64,000 nucleotides of DNA, taken from NCBI GenBank assembly GCA_018105865.1, contig CM030859.1:7048443-7112442 (forward strand), written 5' to 3'. This document shows, one piece after another, positions 24,263 through 46,281 of this stretch; position 1 is the first letter of the stretch, and each line of letters begins with the position of its first letter. Origin of the DNA: Metaphire vulgaris (lineage: Eukaryota; Annelida; Clitellata; Crassiclitellata; Megascolecidae). The notes under the pieces were generated by a model, which searched no databases, had not been told where the DNA came from, and saw nothing but the letters and a program-made list of their open reading frames with translations. A program made the translations under genes and the position numbers.

Positions 24263-24530
24263 ATGGCCAAGTACCTGGAACTCAACGATATTTATGATGA
24301 AGCCACTGATACCATCGTATTTTGGAACAGTGAAGTTAATAGAAAGGAGTTCAACAGGCTGTATAATGCAGCCATTAATTAGAGACCTTAGTGTGCCTGC
24401 TTCTGGCGCACCAATTAAACGCGTATTTAGCCAAGCTGGCTTGATCGCGAGACCGCATAGGGTTAATATGACCGATGCAAGACTATCATCTCAATTTTTT
24501 AGTGCAACTGTGATGATATTTAGATGCTAA
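24263..24530 (+). pseudogene. hAT transposase C-terminal remnant, copy 1
   Basis: Two overlapping frames encode the end of a hAT transposase. From 24263 one frame runs through an FW-x5-R-x-EFNRLYNAAI segment and stops. The next frame (to 24530) carries the hATC dimerisation signature LSVPASGAPIKRVFSQAGLI followed by RPHR. The frames are offset by one base, so the protein is broken even before its missing catalytic part is considered. The same break occurs in copy 2 (25313-25580), so it predates the spread of this subfamily and both copies must have been mobilised in trans. Confidence 0.85.
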
Positions 24531-24660
24531 TAGTGTCAATTTTATTCGTGGCTGGACAAACTGTCCGAGGACAAAATGTCACGGACAAAATGTCACGTAG
24601 AAAATGTCATGGGGACAAAATGTCAGCGGAAAAAATGTCAATGTCAAAAATGTTGTACTA

Positions 24661-24842
24661 ATACTTGGAGGCCAGGTACTTGTACTTGTACTCGTACTCG
24701 GAGGCCAGGTACTTGTACTTGTACTTGTACTCGGAGGTCAGGTACTTGTACTTGTACTTGTACTCGGAATTTTTGGAATGCAAGTACTTGTACTTGTACT
24801 TGTACTCGGAGGCTAGGTACTTGTACTTGTACTTGTACTTGA
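24661..24842 (+). repeat. 33-bp TACTTG array, right end of hAT copy 1
   Basis: Four to five 33-bp units with block variants GGAGGCCAGG, GGAGGTCAGG and GGAGGCTAGG, ending in the terminal inverted repeat. Confidence 0.9.
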
Positions 24843-25032
24843 TGCATTGTGTACTTGCTACATCTCTGCTATTCTATTTCTCAAAACTAGGCAGGACGTG
24901 CAGGCCCTCCGAGAGAAATTCCGGGCCCCTGTGCAGAATGGCCGACGGGCCCTTGAGAAGTCATAATTTTTTCTTGACGACCTTTTTTTTTGCTCGTCGT
25001 CTGCCGTTTATTTAGCACTGTGTCCCGGGCCC

Positions 25033-25951
25033 CAGAGATGTAGTACTTGGTACTTGTACTTGTACTCGAGTGTAGGCTACTCGAGTACAAATTTTTAGTA
25101 CTTGTACTTGTACTTGTACTCGGAGGCCAGGTACTTGTACTTGTACTCGGAGTTTTAGGAATGCAAGTACTTGTACTTGTACTTGTACTCGGAGGCCAGG
25201 TACTTGTACTTGTACTTGAAGCATTGTGTACTTGCTACATCTCTGGCTACATGTACTTCAATGGTACCAGTAATGCTGTTCCTTTAGGCTAATGACAAGC
25301 ACATCCTCACAGATGGCCAAGTACCTGGAACTCAACGATATTTATGATGAAGCCACTGATACCATCGTATTTTGGAACAGTGAAGTTAATAGAAAGGAGT
25401 TCAACAGGCTGTATAATGCAGCCATTAATTAGAGACCTTAGTGTACCTGCTTCTGGCGCACCAATTAAACGCGTATTTAGCCAAGCTGGCTTGATCGCGA
25501 GATCGCATAGGGTTAATATGACCGATGCAAGACTATCATCTCTATTTTTTAGTGCAACTGTGATGATATTTAGATGCTAATAGTGTCAATTTTATTCGTG
25601 GCCGGACAAACTGTCCGAGGACAAAATGTCACGGACAAAATGTCATGTAGAAAATGTCATGGGGACAAAATGTCAGCGGAAAAAATGTCAATGTCAAAAA
25701 TGTTGTACTAATACTTGGAGGCCAGGTACTTGTACTTGTACTTGTACTCGGAGGCCAGGTACTTGTACTTGTACTCGTACTCGGAGGCCAGGTACTTGTA
25801 CTTGTACTTGTACTCAGAGGCCAGGTACTTGTACTTGTACTTGTACTCGGAATTTTTGGAATGCAAGTACTTGTACTTGTACTTGTACTCGGAGGCCAGG
25901 TACTTGTACTTGTACTTGTACTTGAAGCATTGTGTACTTGCTACATCTCTG
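25033..25951 (+). mobile_element. Defective hAT element with TACTTG-array ends, copy 2
   Basis: A 919-bp second insertion of the same element 165 bp downstream of copy 1, in the same orientation. The 11-bp ends are the same, and the target duplication is different and perfect: CCGGGCCC (25025-25032, 25952-25959). It differs from copy 1 mainly in hexamer-array length: a shorter left array and at least one extra 33-bp unit on the right. The internal CTACATCTCTG is at 25235-25245. Confidence 0.95.
25313..25580 (+). pseudogene. hAT transposase C-terminal remnant, copy 2
   Basis: Nearly identical to 24263-24530, with only a few substitutions and the same frame offset between the FW and hATC segments. 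Confidence 0.85.
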
Positions 25952-26226
25952 CCGGGCCCCCTTGTGCTCGCCGGGCCCCTCTGCTGAACTGACATTTTTA
26001 ACCATTCTTTAGTGTTATTATTCATTTTATTGTTAATTATACATATTCATCATCGGCCCGGGCCCCCTCCAGACCGCCGGGCCCCTGTGCAGTTGCCCCT
26101 CCTGCCCCCCCTCTCGGAGGGCCTGAGGACGTGTAACAGCGCATGCGCGCCTCGAAAGCCTCGCTCTCATAAGTTATAACACGCGTGACTTTCATTACAC
26201 GAGCAATTTTAGATTTTATCGTTTAA

Positions 26227-26466
26227 ACCATGGAGGTATTATCCCTGGAGACGGCATTACGTCATTTCGGTGAAGCCGACTAGCTGGGAAATTATCAGAC
26301 GGCAGCCACAGTTTGGGTCTACCAAGATGGCCGCTAACACATGATTTGGGTCTACCAAGATGGCCGCTAACCATGGAGGTACTATATTTAGCCTACGCGC
26401 TACTGGCTTCACGCAGCCTGGGTTAAAATGACTTAATGCCGTCTCCTGGGATAATACCTCCATGGT
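26227..26466 (+). mobile_element. TTAA-target MITE with long inverted repeats
   Basis: The ends ACCATGGAGGTATTATCCC and their inverse extend as an imperfect inverted repeat of about 45 bp. Each end is flanked by TTAA (26223-26226 and 26467-26470) within GTTTAAAC, as for piggyBac-type insertions. The middle has a 33-bp direct duplication (GGGTCTACCAAGATGGCCGC twice). Confidence 0.75.
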
Positions 26467-26587
26467 TTAAACAATGTTGCGTTATGTAACAGCCAAGAAA
26501 TTGGAAAAGGCTCACGCGTTCACGTTAGTATTAATTAGGCCCTATAATCTATTTTCAACTGTTGAATGGTATATGAATGCAAATTCT

Positions 26588-26813
26588 CAGGGCCGACAAG
26601 AGGGGGGACAGAGGGTACATTTTTACCCAGGTCCGGCGATAAACAAAGGGCCCGCACTGCCCAGAAAAAATTGTTTCAATGTAAAAGATGTAAGTGACGG
26701 CTTTTTTGATTGTCAGCAAATATTTAATATGAGACGACCTTTTTAAGAGGCCCGGAATCAATCGGAATCAATATTTGTCCCCCGGCGGCCCGTATTTTCT
26801 CTCGACGGCCCTG
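26588..26813 (+). mobile_element. hAT-type MITE (CAGGGCCGWC family)
   Basis: Ends CAGGGCCGAC and GACGGCCCTG. Flanks CAAATTCT/AACATTCT match at 6 of 8 positions. It contains the GACGRCTTTTTTG-x-TTGTCAGCA motif also present in the 1-3 kb inverted repeat, near 24990 and near 57720. Confidence 0.65.
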
Positions 26814-26871
26814 AACATTCTAGGTTATATTGGTCAGAAAAAGGGTAACGGGGGTGAGAGTAGTGTGAGGG

Positions 26872-27233
26872 TAGGCCCGTCTTTTGCCAGCGTGAGGCCC
26901 CTGGCACCTGGTGGCCTGCGGGGCCCGGATTGGTTGGATCCAGGGTCGTTTTAACTTTTAAGGCATAGGCAAGGTAGACACGTGCCGAGGGCCCCGCGAT
27001 ATATGAGGAGCCCCGGCGAGGATGAAAAAGGTTGTTTTTAACATGCTCGAAAAACGTTGATGAACAAGAATGGTCATCACGTTTTTTGGTGCTTGATCTT
27101 TCAATTAATTTATCCTCCAGAAGTTGATGTGCAAAAGGGGTCAAAACACAAAAAGGCTGGAGCGCGCTGGGCCCCTAAGATGCGCGGGGCCCCGGGCACA
27201 GTGCCCAATTTGCAACACATAGAGACGGGCCTG
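26872..27233 (+). mobile_element. YAGGCCCGTC-family MITE, copy 2
   Basis: Starts TAGGCCCGTCTTTTGCC and ends AGACGGGCCTG. It is similar throughout to 8240-8547 but with an extra segment of about 90 bp (around 26930-27020). No clear target duplication. Confidence 0.7.
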
Positions 27234-27389
27234 GTGGCAGGGCAGCTAGCGATTGCAATAATATGCAAATGACTGTTGTAGCTTTGGCAAGCGTTCACGG
27301 GTACAAGCACGAGCGGTGAATACCTGATGATAACCCGAAAGGTAGCGGTGCAGTCAATGATCATGCATCGAAACAACCGGGAACCGCAG

Positions 27390-27644
27390 ATCACAGCGGC
27401 TGCAAATGTCGATTTTGATATCCTCGATATCGATCGCAACGACTTCGTCAGTCAAACGGAACACGGAATTGCGTCGAAGATCATTGGCATGGACGTTGGT
27501 CAGACCCTTTTGTCGTTCAGATCCCTCGATATCAATGGCGATGGAGTTGTCTGTCGCTATGAATACGTCAGTCGCATCGTCTCCTTCCATACTTTGGACT
27601 GTATAGATTGCCCTAGCAAATACATATTCGGTCCTCTGGATTAA
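27390..27644 (+). CDS. Secreted EF-hand calcium-binding protein, exon 2
   Basis: Starts after a CCGCAG acceptor (27388-27389) in phase 0, matching exon 1. It encodes residues 88-171 and ends at TAA 27642-27644. It carries two further EF-hand-like loops: DIDRNDFVSQTE (about 100-111; Asp replaces the usual Gly at position 6) and DINGDGVVCRYE (about 134-145, canonical). Three Cys residues (one inside the last loop, two in C-x2-C near the end) are compatible with an extracellular protein. An AATAAA signal follows at 27677. The acceptor lacks a strong pyrimidine tract, so an additional internal exon or another acceptor remains possible. Confidence 0.75.
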   Translation: MTAAANVDFDILDIDRNDFVSQTEHGIASKIIGMDVGQTLLSFRSLDINGDGVVCRYEYVSRIVSFHTLDCIDCPSKYIFGPLD

Positions 27645-27676
27645 GACACCGCAAAACAATCACTGTTCTGCTCCAT

Positions 27677-27682
27677 AATAAA
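27677..27682 (+). promoter_or_regulatory. Polyadenylation signal AATAAA of EF-hand gene
   Basis: AATAAA 33 bp after the stop codon, in the expected position for a short 3' UTR. Confidence 0.6.
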
Positions 27683-27699
27683 AACCACACGCCTCTGTG

Positions 27700-29030
27700 A
27701 ATTTAATTAGGTCGTAAGGGAGTAATACTGAAATATGTTTATTTTTAAATTGTATTACCTATTGAAGTCTAATTGTCATAAGCAATTCGCTATTTAATTA
27801 TTAAAACTGAGCAATTGGCATCCCATCAGTTTCTGGTCATGGGCAATGTCACCAAATATAGTTAGTGTATAACTTAGTACATAATTAAGAACTTAAAATC
27901 CGAATTTTGAAAAGTTCGTGTTCTTCGATTTCAAATATTAGTGTGCAACCTTCAATGCTTATGGAATTAAAGGAAGAAGCGTTAACATAATTCTAGCTGT
28001 TCTAGTTGAATGCTCTGATTCTATATGCTTGGGCCTAGGCCTATAGGCCAATCCCAGCACAGAGTTGGCAATGAGTAACTCAGAATGACCCATGACCTTG
28101 TGATTCATGACCCTTGGGTCCTTAATAATAATAATTATTTTCTAATGTTGTAGAGAAATTACAGATAAGTTAATAAAACGATTAATAATAGAATTCAACT
28201 AAATATGAGGCCCAATAATAATAATAATCAATAGTCAGCTAATTGCTAAAAAGGTATGGAGAGTGAGGAATAAGGTTATTCGGTAGATGGCTCCAGTTTA
28301 GCAGTTAGCAACAACGGAGCGAACAGACAGCATCCTGGCTTTAAGAAAGCGCCACAAGAACAATTAAGGTGAAGTCTGGCAGCCAATGATGTGGTGCCCA
28401 TGCCATCGACTACTAAAGAAGCGGACAGCTAACTGTCTAAGGTACCTTACATCAGGGGGCCGAAGAAATACAGCGTTCTGTGTAGTTTCACGTAATTTTG
28501 GATTTTTTCAACTTACAATTGCTCGGGGTTTTTGAAAGCTAAAAAGATAAGATATACACCAATGTTTTGCATTTTTATTCCTCTTTCAAAACATTCGTGC
28601 AAAATTTAATAAAAATTGGACTGAGGGTCCACAATCTGACCTGAAACAGAACCCTCCAAAAGAAATATTTTTTGTTCCAAGCTCTGCAGCTAAAATTTTT
28701 GAGCGGTAATTTAACTTTGTTGAACGGCAAAGTTGCAGGGAAATGTTATCGGAACAAGATAAATCAAAAAAAAAAAAATGAAAAATTGGACAATATTTGG
28801 TCGAGATATTATAGTTCTAGTCTGCATCACTGTTTTCTCATAGTACACAATGCACACTTTTTCACAGCCCTCTACACAGCGGCCTCTGAGGTAAATCGGC
28901 CAAATCCTGATAGCCTCAGTTGTCTGTACAGGTGTAGTAGTCCATGCCCATATAAGGTGAGCAATGTTAACCTTTATTTTCCCAAGCAGACATTTTTGCC
29001 TAGTAACGATCTCCAACAATAGAATTAGCC
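27700..29030. other. Intergenic, no gene seen
   Basis: AT-rich DNA without recognisable coding domains or paired repeat ends. Confidence 0.5.
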
Positions 29031-29035
29031 TGATT

Positions 29036-29550
29036 GTATCGGTCCGCGACAACTGGGTACCGCCGATTGGGCCCCGGACAACTGGGCCCGCCAACTGGGT
29101 AACGGGACATCTGGGTAACGGGACATCTGGGCCCCGTACAATAGAGAAAGAGAGAATGGTGTTGATGAATGGAATAGGCAACGACTATTTTGGTTTGCCG
29201 GTTTTATGCTTTAACATCATAAATGCCTGCAGGAATACAGCGAAGGCTCAGTTCTTCTTAATCTTAAGTCCATATAAGCCTGTAGTAACTGTAGGTTGTA
29301 TTTACGATCAAAGAAACAGCACCTCCTCCCATTAAGAATTTGTACTCAATTTGTAGCCGATGACAGGCTAAAAGAAGACAGACCACCCGAAGTTTTACAA
29401 CAACCCTCATTTATTATTAGGCATAAGTCTAGTTCGATAGTGCGGGGCCCAGATGTCCCGTTACCCAGATCGATGTCCCGTTACCCAGTTGGCGGGCCCA
29501 GTTGTCCGGGACCCAATCGGCGTTACCCAGTTGTCCTGACCCGATTCACC
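29036..29550 (+). mobile_element. Element with ~100-bp inverted ends made of GGGTAACGGGACA repeats
   Basis: Bases 29036-29145 and 29434-29550 are inverted copies of each other. Each is built of repeated CAACTGGG, GGGTAACGGGACATCTGGG and GGGCCC motifs. Outermost sequence TATCGGT/ACCGATA. About 290 bp of unrelated AT-rich DNA lies between. No target duplication found, so the superfamily is unknown. Confidence 0.65.
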
Positions 29551-29579
29551 GATAACACACCCAGCAGTTGTGTGTGTTG

Positions 29580-29622
29580 CGTTTGTTTATAGACGCGTCA
29601 GTATCAAAGACGATGGGCGTCT
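29580..29622 (-). repeat. Copy of the I-group element's 3' terminal hairpin
   Basis: Matches 46282-46324, in the 3' UTR of the retrotransposon at 46265-52403, with about four substitutions over 43 bp. In both, AGACGC and GCGTCT can pair around a loop of about 20 nt. The flanking sequence is different, so this may be the end of a related element. Confidence 0.55.
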
Positions 29623-30002
29623 ATGTGTGTTTGTATGCGTGTTTGGCTCCTCCTTTCTCAACCAGGGCTTGCCACCGGTTATGGCGGAGTTACCCAGCGG
29701 TTAAGCGAATTTGTCGTACTCATCGGTATTTTAAGACGCGTAACAAAGGTATGCCTTGGCAAATAATAAAAATAATTTTCAAGAAATTTCAATATCTACT
29801 ACCCTCCTTTTGTTTTACTTGACAACATATTAATAATTTACATAATATATTTGCCATATTTTAATTTGAAATGAATCAGAGCTTTTGTTTTGCCATTTAT
29901 TCAAAACTCAGAAGATTCTCTTTTCAACTAGAGTTCGCCAGATGGCATAGTGCATTTTAAAAATATTGCATGCTATGATTAGGCCATTAGGGTCTCGGTA
30001 CG

Positions 30003-30273
30003 CAGCGGCTTCTATCCCCCTTGCAGCTGGGCTCAATTCCCCCCAAAATTACAAATTCCTCTGTTAATTTGCTCCATTGTAGGCTTAGTAGCCTATTATA
30101 TTCAGCTTTTTATCCTTTAATTTGTGTTAGGCATAGCTATCATTGATTACGTCACGGTCAGTGTTATTTTGAATCAATATCAGTCTCGGTCCAGTTCAGA
30201 TTAGTAGCAAAATATCCCCCCCCATTTTTTCGGGCGCAGCGGCGCCCGCCTTAAATGGGGATAGAAGCCCCTG
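30003..30273 (+). mobile_element. hAT-type MITE (CAGSGGCTTCTATCCCC family), copy 1
   Basis: A 271-bp element with ends CAGCGGCTTCTATCCCC and GGGGATAGAAGCCCCTG, and a perfect 8-bp target duplication TCGGTACG (29995-30002, 30274-30281). Second copy at 43646-43928. Confidence 0.94.
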
Positions 30274-30636
30274 TCGGTACGTTACAAAACCGCTGAAGTG
30301 GGCCGCGGTTCTAAAATGTTTGGGAAACCCTGCTTTAGACTGCTTAATGATACAATTTCCTCGATTCCCTCTCGTATCATTATCAAGCCGTTCATCATTT
30401 AGGCGTCGATGAATTGATTATTCGTAGCAGTGCTAAGCTGCGAAGGTAAAACGCAGATCTAATAGAAAGTAATGGCAGCCTACTCTAGATTAATGGCGTA
30501 GGCCTAAGTCACCTGCGTCGCTGCTTGCCTAGTATCGAAATCAGCGCCGGAAACCCCACGCTGGTTCGAGTATGGAACTACATTTACCTCAAGGCAATTA
30601 CATTTACCTTTATACTTAATAGTTCACTAGAACTCG

Positions 30637-30722
30637 AAGGCTCGCTTCGCTCGCGCGAGCTTCGCTCGCATGAGGCGAGCTTCGCTCGCTGCGAGCTTCG
30701 CTTCGCGTCGCTTCCCTCGAGG
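30637..30722 (+). repeat. GCTTCGCTCGC repeat cluster
   Basis: Several direct and inverted copies of GCTTCGCTCGC and GCGAGC, GC-rich, directly upstream of the CCAAT-box array. Confidence 0.7.
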
Positions 30723-30754
30723 CAACGACCAATCCAATTCCAATTCCAGAACGA

Positions 30755-30920
30755 CCAATCAGAACGCTCACTCAGCCAACCAATCAGAACGCTTGAAGGT
30801 AACCAATCAGAACGCTCACACAGCCAACCAATCAGAACGCTCACACAGCCAAACAATCAGAACGCTCGAACGCAACCAATCAGAACGCTCACACAGCCAA
30901 CCAATCAGAACGCTCGAAGG
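30755..30920 (+). promoter_or_regulatory. Tandem CCAAT-box array upstream of SARS1
   Basis: Seven copies of ACCAATCAGAACGCTC (CCAAT starting at 30755, 30780, 30803, 30828, 30853 as ACAAT, 30876 and 30901), spaced 23-25 bp, about 190-350 bp before the SARS1 start codon. CCAATCA is the core NF-Y site; multiple regularly spaced CCAAT boxes suit a TATA-less housekeeping promoter. It could equally be a minisatellite carried by a mobile element, since this motif also occurs in the LTR promoter near 52571 and 56984. Confidence 0.55.
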
Positions 30921-31105
30921 CAACAGACATACAGATAACGATTTTAATGTAATAGATGATTATCATTATTAAAGTCTACTGTAGTTCGAAAACTGGCAGC
31001 AGCAACACTCCCAAAAGGAAACACGTTGTCGTCGTCGTGGTCGTCGTAGGAGTTCTGAGGAGTTGACGGTTTCAAAGCGCTTTCTTCTCATCTAAACCTC
31101 TGGAA

Positions 31106-42728
<11,623 letters not shown>

Positions 42729-42831
42729 AGATTCGGTGCTGACTTCAAGTATGGTGGTTGACTTTATGCCAAATTGTGTAGTGACTTTCAGTAAATCTCG
42801 ATTGACAATGAGTTTGTTGTAATTTCAAGGA

Positions 42832-42837
42832 AATAAA
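42832..42837 (+). promoter_or_regulatory. Polyadenylation signal AATAAA of SARS1
   Basis: AATAAA about 104 bp after the stop codon. Confidence 0.75.
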
Positions 42838-43637
42838 AAAATTTTGTCGGCTGTGCATTGTTCATACTGCTAACATTAGGCCTATGTGCATTTTATGGTG
42901 CATTTAGCGCATGTAATGACCAAACTCATATTTAGAAATCAGTAATCTAGAATAGTGTTAATACTAAGGTGATTTGTACTGAATATTCATACCATGTCTG
43001 TTCAGACTAGGTTTTCAGTCTTTATTTGCTACAATATTAGTATTTGGTGAATAATAAAATGTTAGCAGATATGCATCTTAACCCAAGTTTAGCTTAAGCT
43101 TTAAATGGTTTTTTATATACTGTACTGTAGTGCATTTTGGTAGAGCTTTTCTAAAGATTTCTGGATTTTATTTATTACTGGATTTTCTTCGGCTTTTGGT
43201 CACACAGTATATTTGTACACTGTATATGTATGCATGTATGTGTGTATATAACATGCTGCCATGACAGCATGTTTTGGCACATATCAGTAAAAACACAATT
43301 ATAATTACCAAGGTACCTTAGCAAACTAATCTATACCGTAAAACCTTTTATTAGTTGCCCATGGTACGAAATTTCATGAATTTCATACTACATGTAGCTG
43401 TAACAATTACTTTTGATTGCTACTGTAAGTTCATGTATGCTGTTAATTAGCTCTCATATTATCAGTAAAATTAGGTGACATTACGGCAAAATTATCTAAA
43501 ATATGAATAAAAGCATTATTTTTGCAGCTGACAATGCTGACTCTACAATTTTAGCTTTGTTGTTAACAAATGCCTAACAAATGAATAATATGCATGCTTA
43601 CTGGTCTGGTTTTTGTTCTCGTGTGGAAACCCTTCCG
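42838..43637. other. SARS1 downstream flank, no gene seen
   Basis: AT-rich intergenic sequence without coding or repeat structure that I recognise. Confidence 0.5.
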
Positions 43638-43645
43638 GCCATTGG

Positions 43646-43928
43646 CAGCGGCTTCTATCCCCCCTTGCAGCCGGGCTCAATTCCCCCCCAACATTACAAA
43701 TTCCCCCAAAAAATTACAAATTCCCCCTGTTAATTTGCTCCCTTGTAGACTTAGTATTATATTCAGCTTTTTATCCCTTGTGTTAGGCATAGCTATCATT
43801 GATTATGTCACGGTCAGTGTTATTTTGAATCAATATCAGTCTCAATTCAGTTCAGATTAGTAGCAAAATATCCCCCCATTTTTTCTGGGCGCAGCTGCGC
43901 CCGCCTTAAATAGGGATAGAAGCCCCTG
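43646..43928 (+). mobile_element. hAT-type MITE (CAGSGGCTTCTATCCCC family), copy 2
   Basis: A 283-bp element, ends as in copy 1 (30003-30273), with a perfect 8-bp target duplication GCCATTGG (43638-43645, 43929-43936). Confidence 0.94.
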
Positions 43929-44065
43929 GCCATTGGGTCGGCACATGATTTTTAAGTGGTTGGCGGCCGGTCTTGTAACCTAACGGCATTCAAATTTTAT
44001 TTGCCATAGCTATAATTGCAGCGGATATGGTTTATACAGTACGTTAAAACTTAAAAGCATCCACC

Positions 44066-44600
44066 ATATGGTCGATGTCATCTCCCACCTGGAAAAGCAA
44101 ATCAATAAGCACTGAAACAAAAAAGAAAATACTCGAAACCTGTATCTTCAGCAGCTTTTTATATGGATGCGAAACATGGACCATATGCATCACCAAAGAC
44201 CTGGAAAGAAAAATACTAGCCTTTGAAAGAAAATGTTATAGAAAAATACTACGAATCGGATGGGTTGAAAAAATCACAAATGAAGAACTATACGGGAGAA
44301 TTCAGCCCAAACAAACCATGCTGGAAAGAGTAAAACAAAGGAAACTCAAACTTTTCGGACACATATGCAGAATGAAAGAGGACAGAAAGATCAAAGCTCT
44401 AATGTATGGAATAATGGAGGGTGCCAATAAGAGAGGGAGACCACACAAGGAATGGTGTGATGATATTGAAGAATGGTGTGGAAGCAGTTTACAGGATCTT
44501 AGTCACAGAGCAACGGACAGGAAAGAATGGCAGAAAACTGTGGAGATGGCATTATACACCAACGGGCGATGAGCCCATGGCTAATGATGATGATGATCTC
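44066..44600 (+). pseudogene. RTE/R4-like RT C-terminal fragment with ATG-repeat tail
   Basis: A 165-codon open frame (44075-44572) with LETCIFSSFLYGCETWTI, LERKILAFERKCYRKILRI, RGRPHKEWCDDIEEWC and a DRKEWQKTVEMAL close, the C-terminal third of an RTE/R4-type reverse transcriptase. It is followed by (ATG)n at 44583-44596 like the 3' ends of these elements. It is 5'-truncated, and the RT catalytic core is absent. Confidence 0.8.
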
Positions 44601-44874
44601 CCACCTAATTTCCAGCTTCACCGCACCCTTATCTAGTGGACATAGACTACCCGATCAAAGTTGATATCCAATACTAAAACCCGACAAAGACGAAGTCTAC
44701 GTTCAAATTGTAAAGATACCTGAGAGTTTAGACTGCAATAGATGCCTAAGTTCAATGATGATAGGTTTATAGTAATGTGAAACTCATACGGTGAACGGAT
44801 TAAAGAAAGCAGTAGGCCTATTTAATTAGTAGCTCTATGCCTTGGAGAACTCACTCACACGAAGCGCGACCAGT

Positions 44875-44875
44875 C

Positions 44876-44955
<80 letters not shown>
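44875..44955. repeat. (TA)n microsatellite
   Basis: About 80 bp of nearly pure TA, 140 bp before the LTR element, which itself sits in a second TA tract (45073-45092 / 57599-57616). Confidence 0.95.
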
Positions 44956-44960
<5 letters not shown>

Positions 44961-45092
44961 ATGCCCTCGGTACTTCATTCCCGAGGACTTATGATAAAAA
45001 ATTGTCCGGAGACCTGAAATTATAGTGTGCTAGCTCTCGTTCGGTTGTAAACTGGAAAATGTTCCAAATGTTTATATATATATATATATATT

Positions 45093-46264
45093 TGTGGCGA
45101 AATCCCCAAACACTCTAGGAGAGTTAATTAGAAATTTGGCCGAAACACTGGGTCCCCACCCGGTCTGGCGTGGCCTGGCTTGTGAGAAGACAACATTTGA
45201 AGGATTTTTAGGACTTTATTCGAAAACATCAAACTAAACGTCTTAAAGTTCACTTATCAACGAAAGCAGAAAGTCAATGCAACGAAACGTCAAACTAAGA
45301 AGCGCAATATCATGAAGAATTCGATGAGTTACAATCATAAATGGTGCGACGAAGACCTAATTCCATACAACGAAATATTAATCTAAAGAGCACCAGACTG
45401 CAAGGAATTGGCGAGTTACAACCGTAAATGGTGCGACGAATATCTATTTCTATGCAACGAAATATTAACCTAAAGAGCACAAAACTGCAAGCAATCGGCG
45501 AGTTACAACCGTAAATGGTGCGACGATGAATGTACTCAGTTCGAACTACTTGTCAAGAACGTCTTATCATCATCTATGGCGAAAGTTAAACGAACATAGT
45601 ATTCTAGTTATGGACGATCGTTTATGAAGCGACGATGCATCTAAGTAATCTTATCTATGACTACAAAGGCGAGCGCCTAAACCTTTTAATGTCAGACAAA
45701 GTTAAACGAATCACAAACATCAATGAGGCGACGAATCATCTAAACGAGCGTCTCAAGAATGATTTATTGTTCACTATAACGAAGAAACAGCGAAATACAT
45801 ATATGCCATGACTATAGGACTTAAAGAGCGCCTGAAATAGTGAAAAAGAACCAACAACCTTAACTGTTCGACAAACCAGAAGGTCACCGTCCTCGAACTG
45901 AAGCACAAACGTCTACAATTACAACAGCACGGCATAAAAATTAAAGTTACGCAAAACAAGCCCTAAATAGGGCTGATCCGCGAGAGCATGTGCTCTTAAC
46001 CGGTAAGGCCCGGCGGCCGACACTCTGATGAGAGTGCTTTTTGCCCCGATGGAGGCGATAACCGGTAAGGCCCGGCAGCCGACACTCTGATGAGAGTGCT
46101 TTTTGCCCCGATGGAGGCGATAACCGGTAAGGCCCGGCAGCCGACACTCTGATGAGAGTGCTTTTTGCCCCAATGGAGGCGATAAAGCTCTGATGAGAGC
46201 GTACAGCCGAGCCCGGCTCTGCAAGCGATGGCTCACAGGAGTCCGTAAAGAACTAAAGAACTGA
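45093..46264 (-). repeat. 3' LTR, distal part (R-U5 side)
   Basis: Matches 55655-56825. It contains tandem repeats of about 85 bp around 45290-45530 (GAGTTACAACCGTAAATGG motif) and three repeats of about 62 bp at 45999-46185, each with a CACTCTGATGAGAGTG hairpin. It ends at the target duplication CTAAAGAACTGA (46253-46264) of the nested element. Confidence 0.92.
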
Positions 46265-46281
46265 TGTTTTTTTGTTTAATT

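Larger units (their letters stand above)
23988..24868 (+). mobile_element. Defective hAT element with TACTTG-array ends, copy 1
   Basis: An 881-bp element with 11-bp terminal inverted repeats CAGAGATGTAG / CTACATCTCTG and a perfect 8-bp target duplication CTATTCTA (23980-23987, 24869-24876). Both ends carry arrays of the hexamer TACTTG. The centre holds a remnant of the transposase C-terminal dimerisation domain. An extra internal CTACATCTCTG at 24185-24195 closes the left array. A block of repeated GGACAAAATGTC motifs lies at about 24550-24650. It sits in the EF-hand gene intron. Confidence 0.95.

Noticed and set aside
24576..26025. Cys/Thr-, Val/Leu- and Tyr/Leu-rich open frames
   Set aside because: Translations of the TACTTG arrays in different frames; no independent coding signal.
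45999..46200. Hammerhead ribozyme suggested by CTGATGAG in the LTR repeats
   Set aside because: The CTGATGA core is present but the GAAA segment and the flanking helices are not; the motif folds as a simple hairpin instead.
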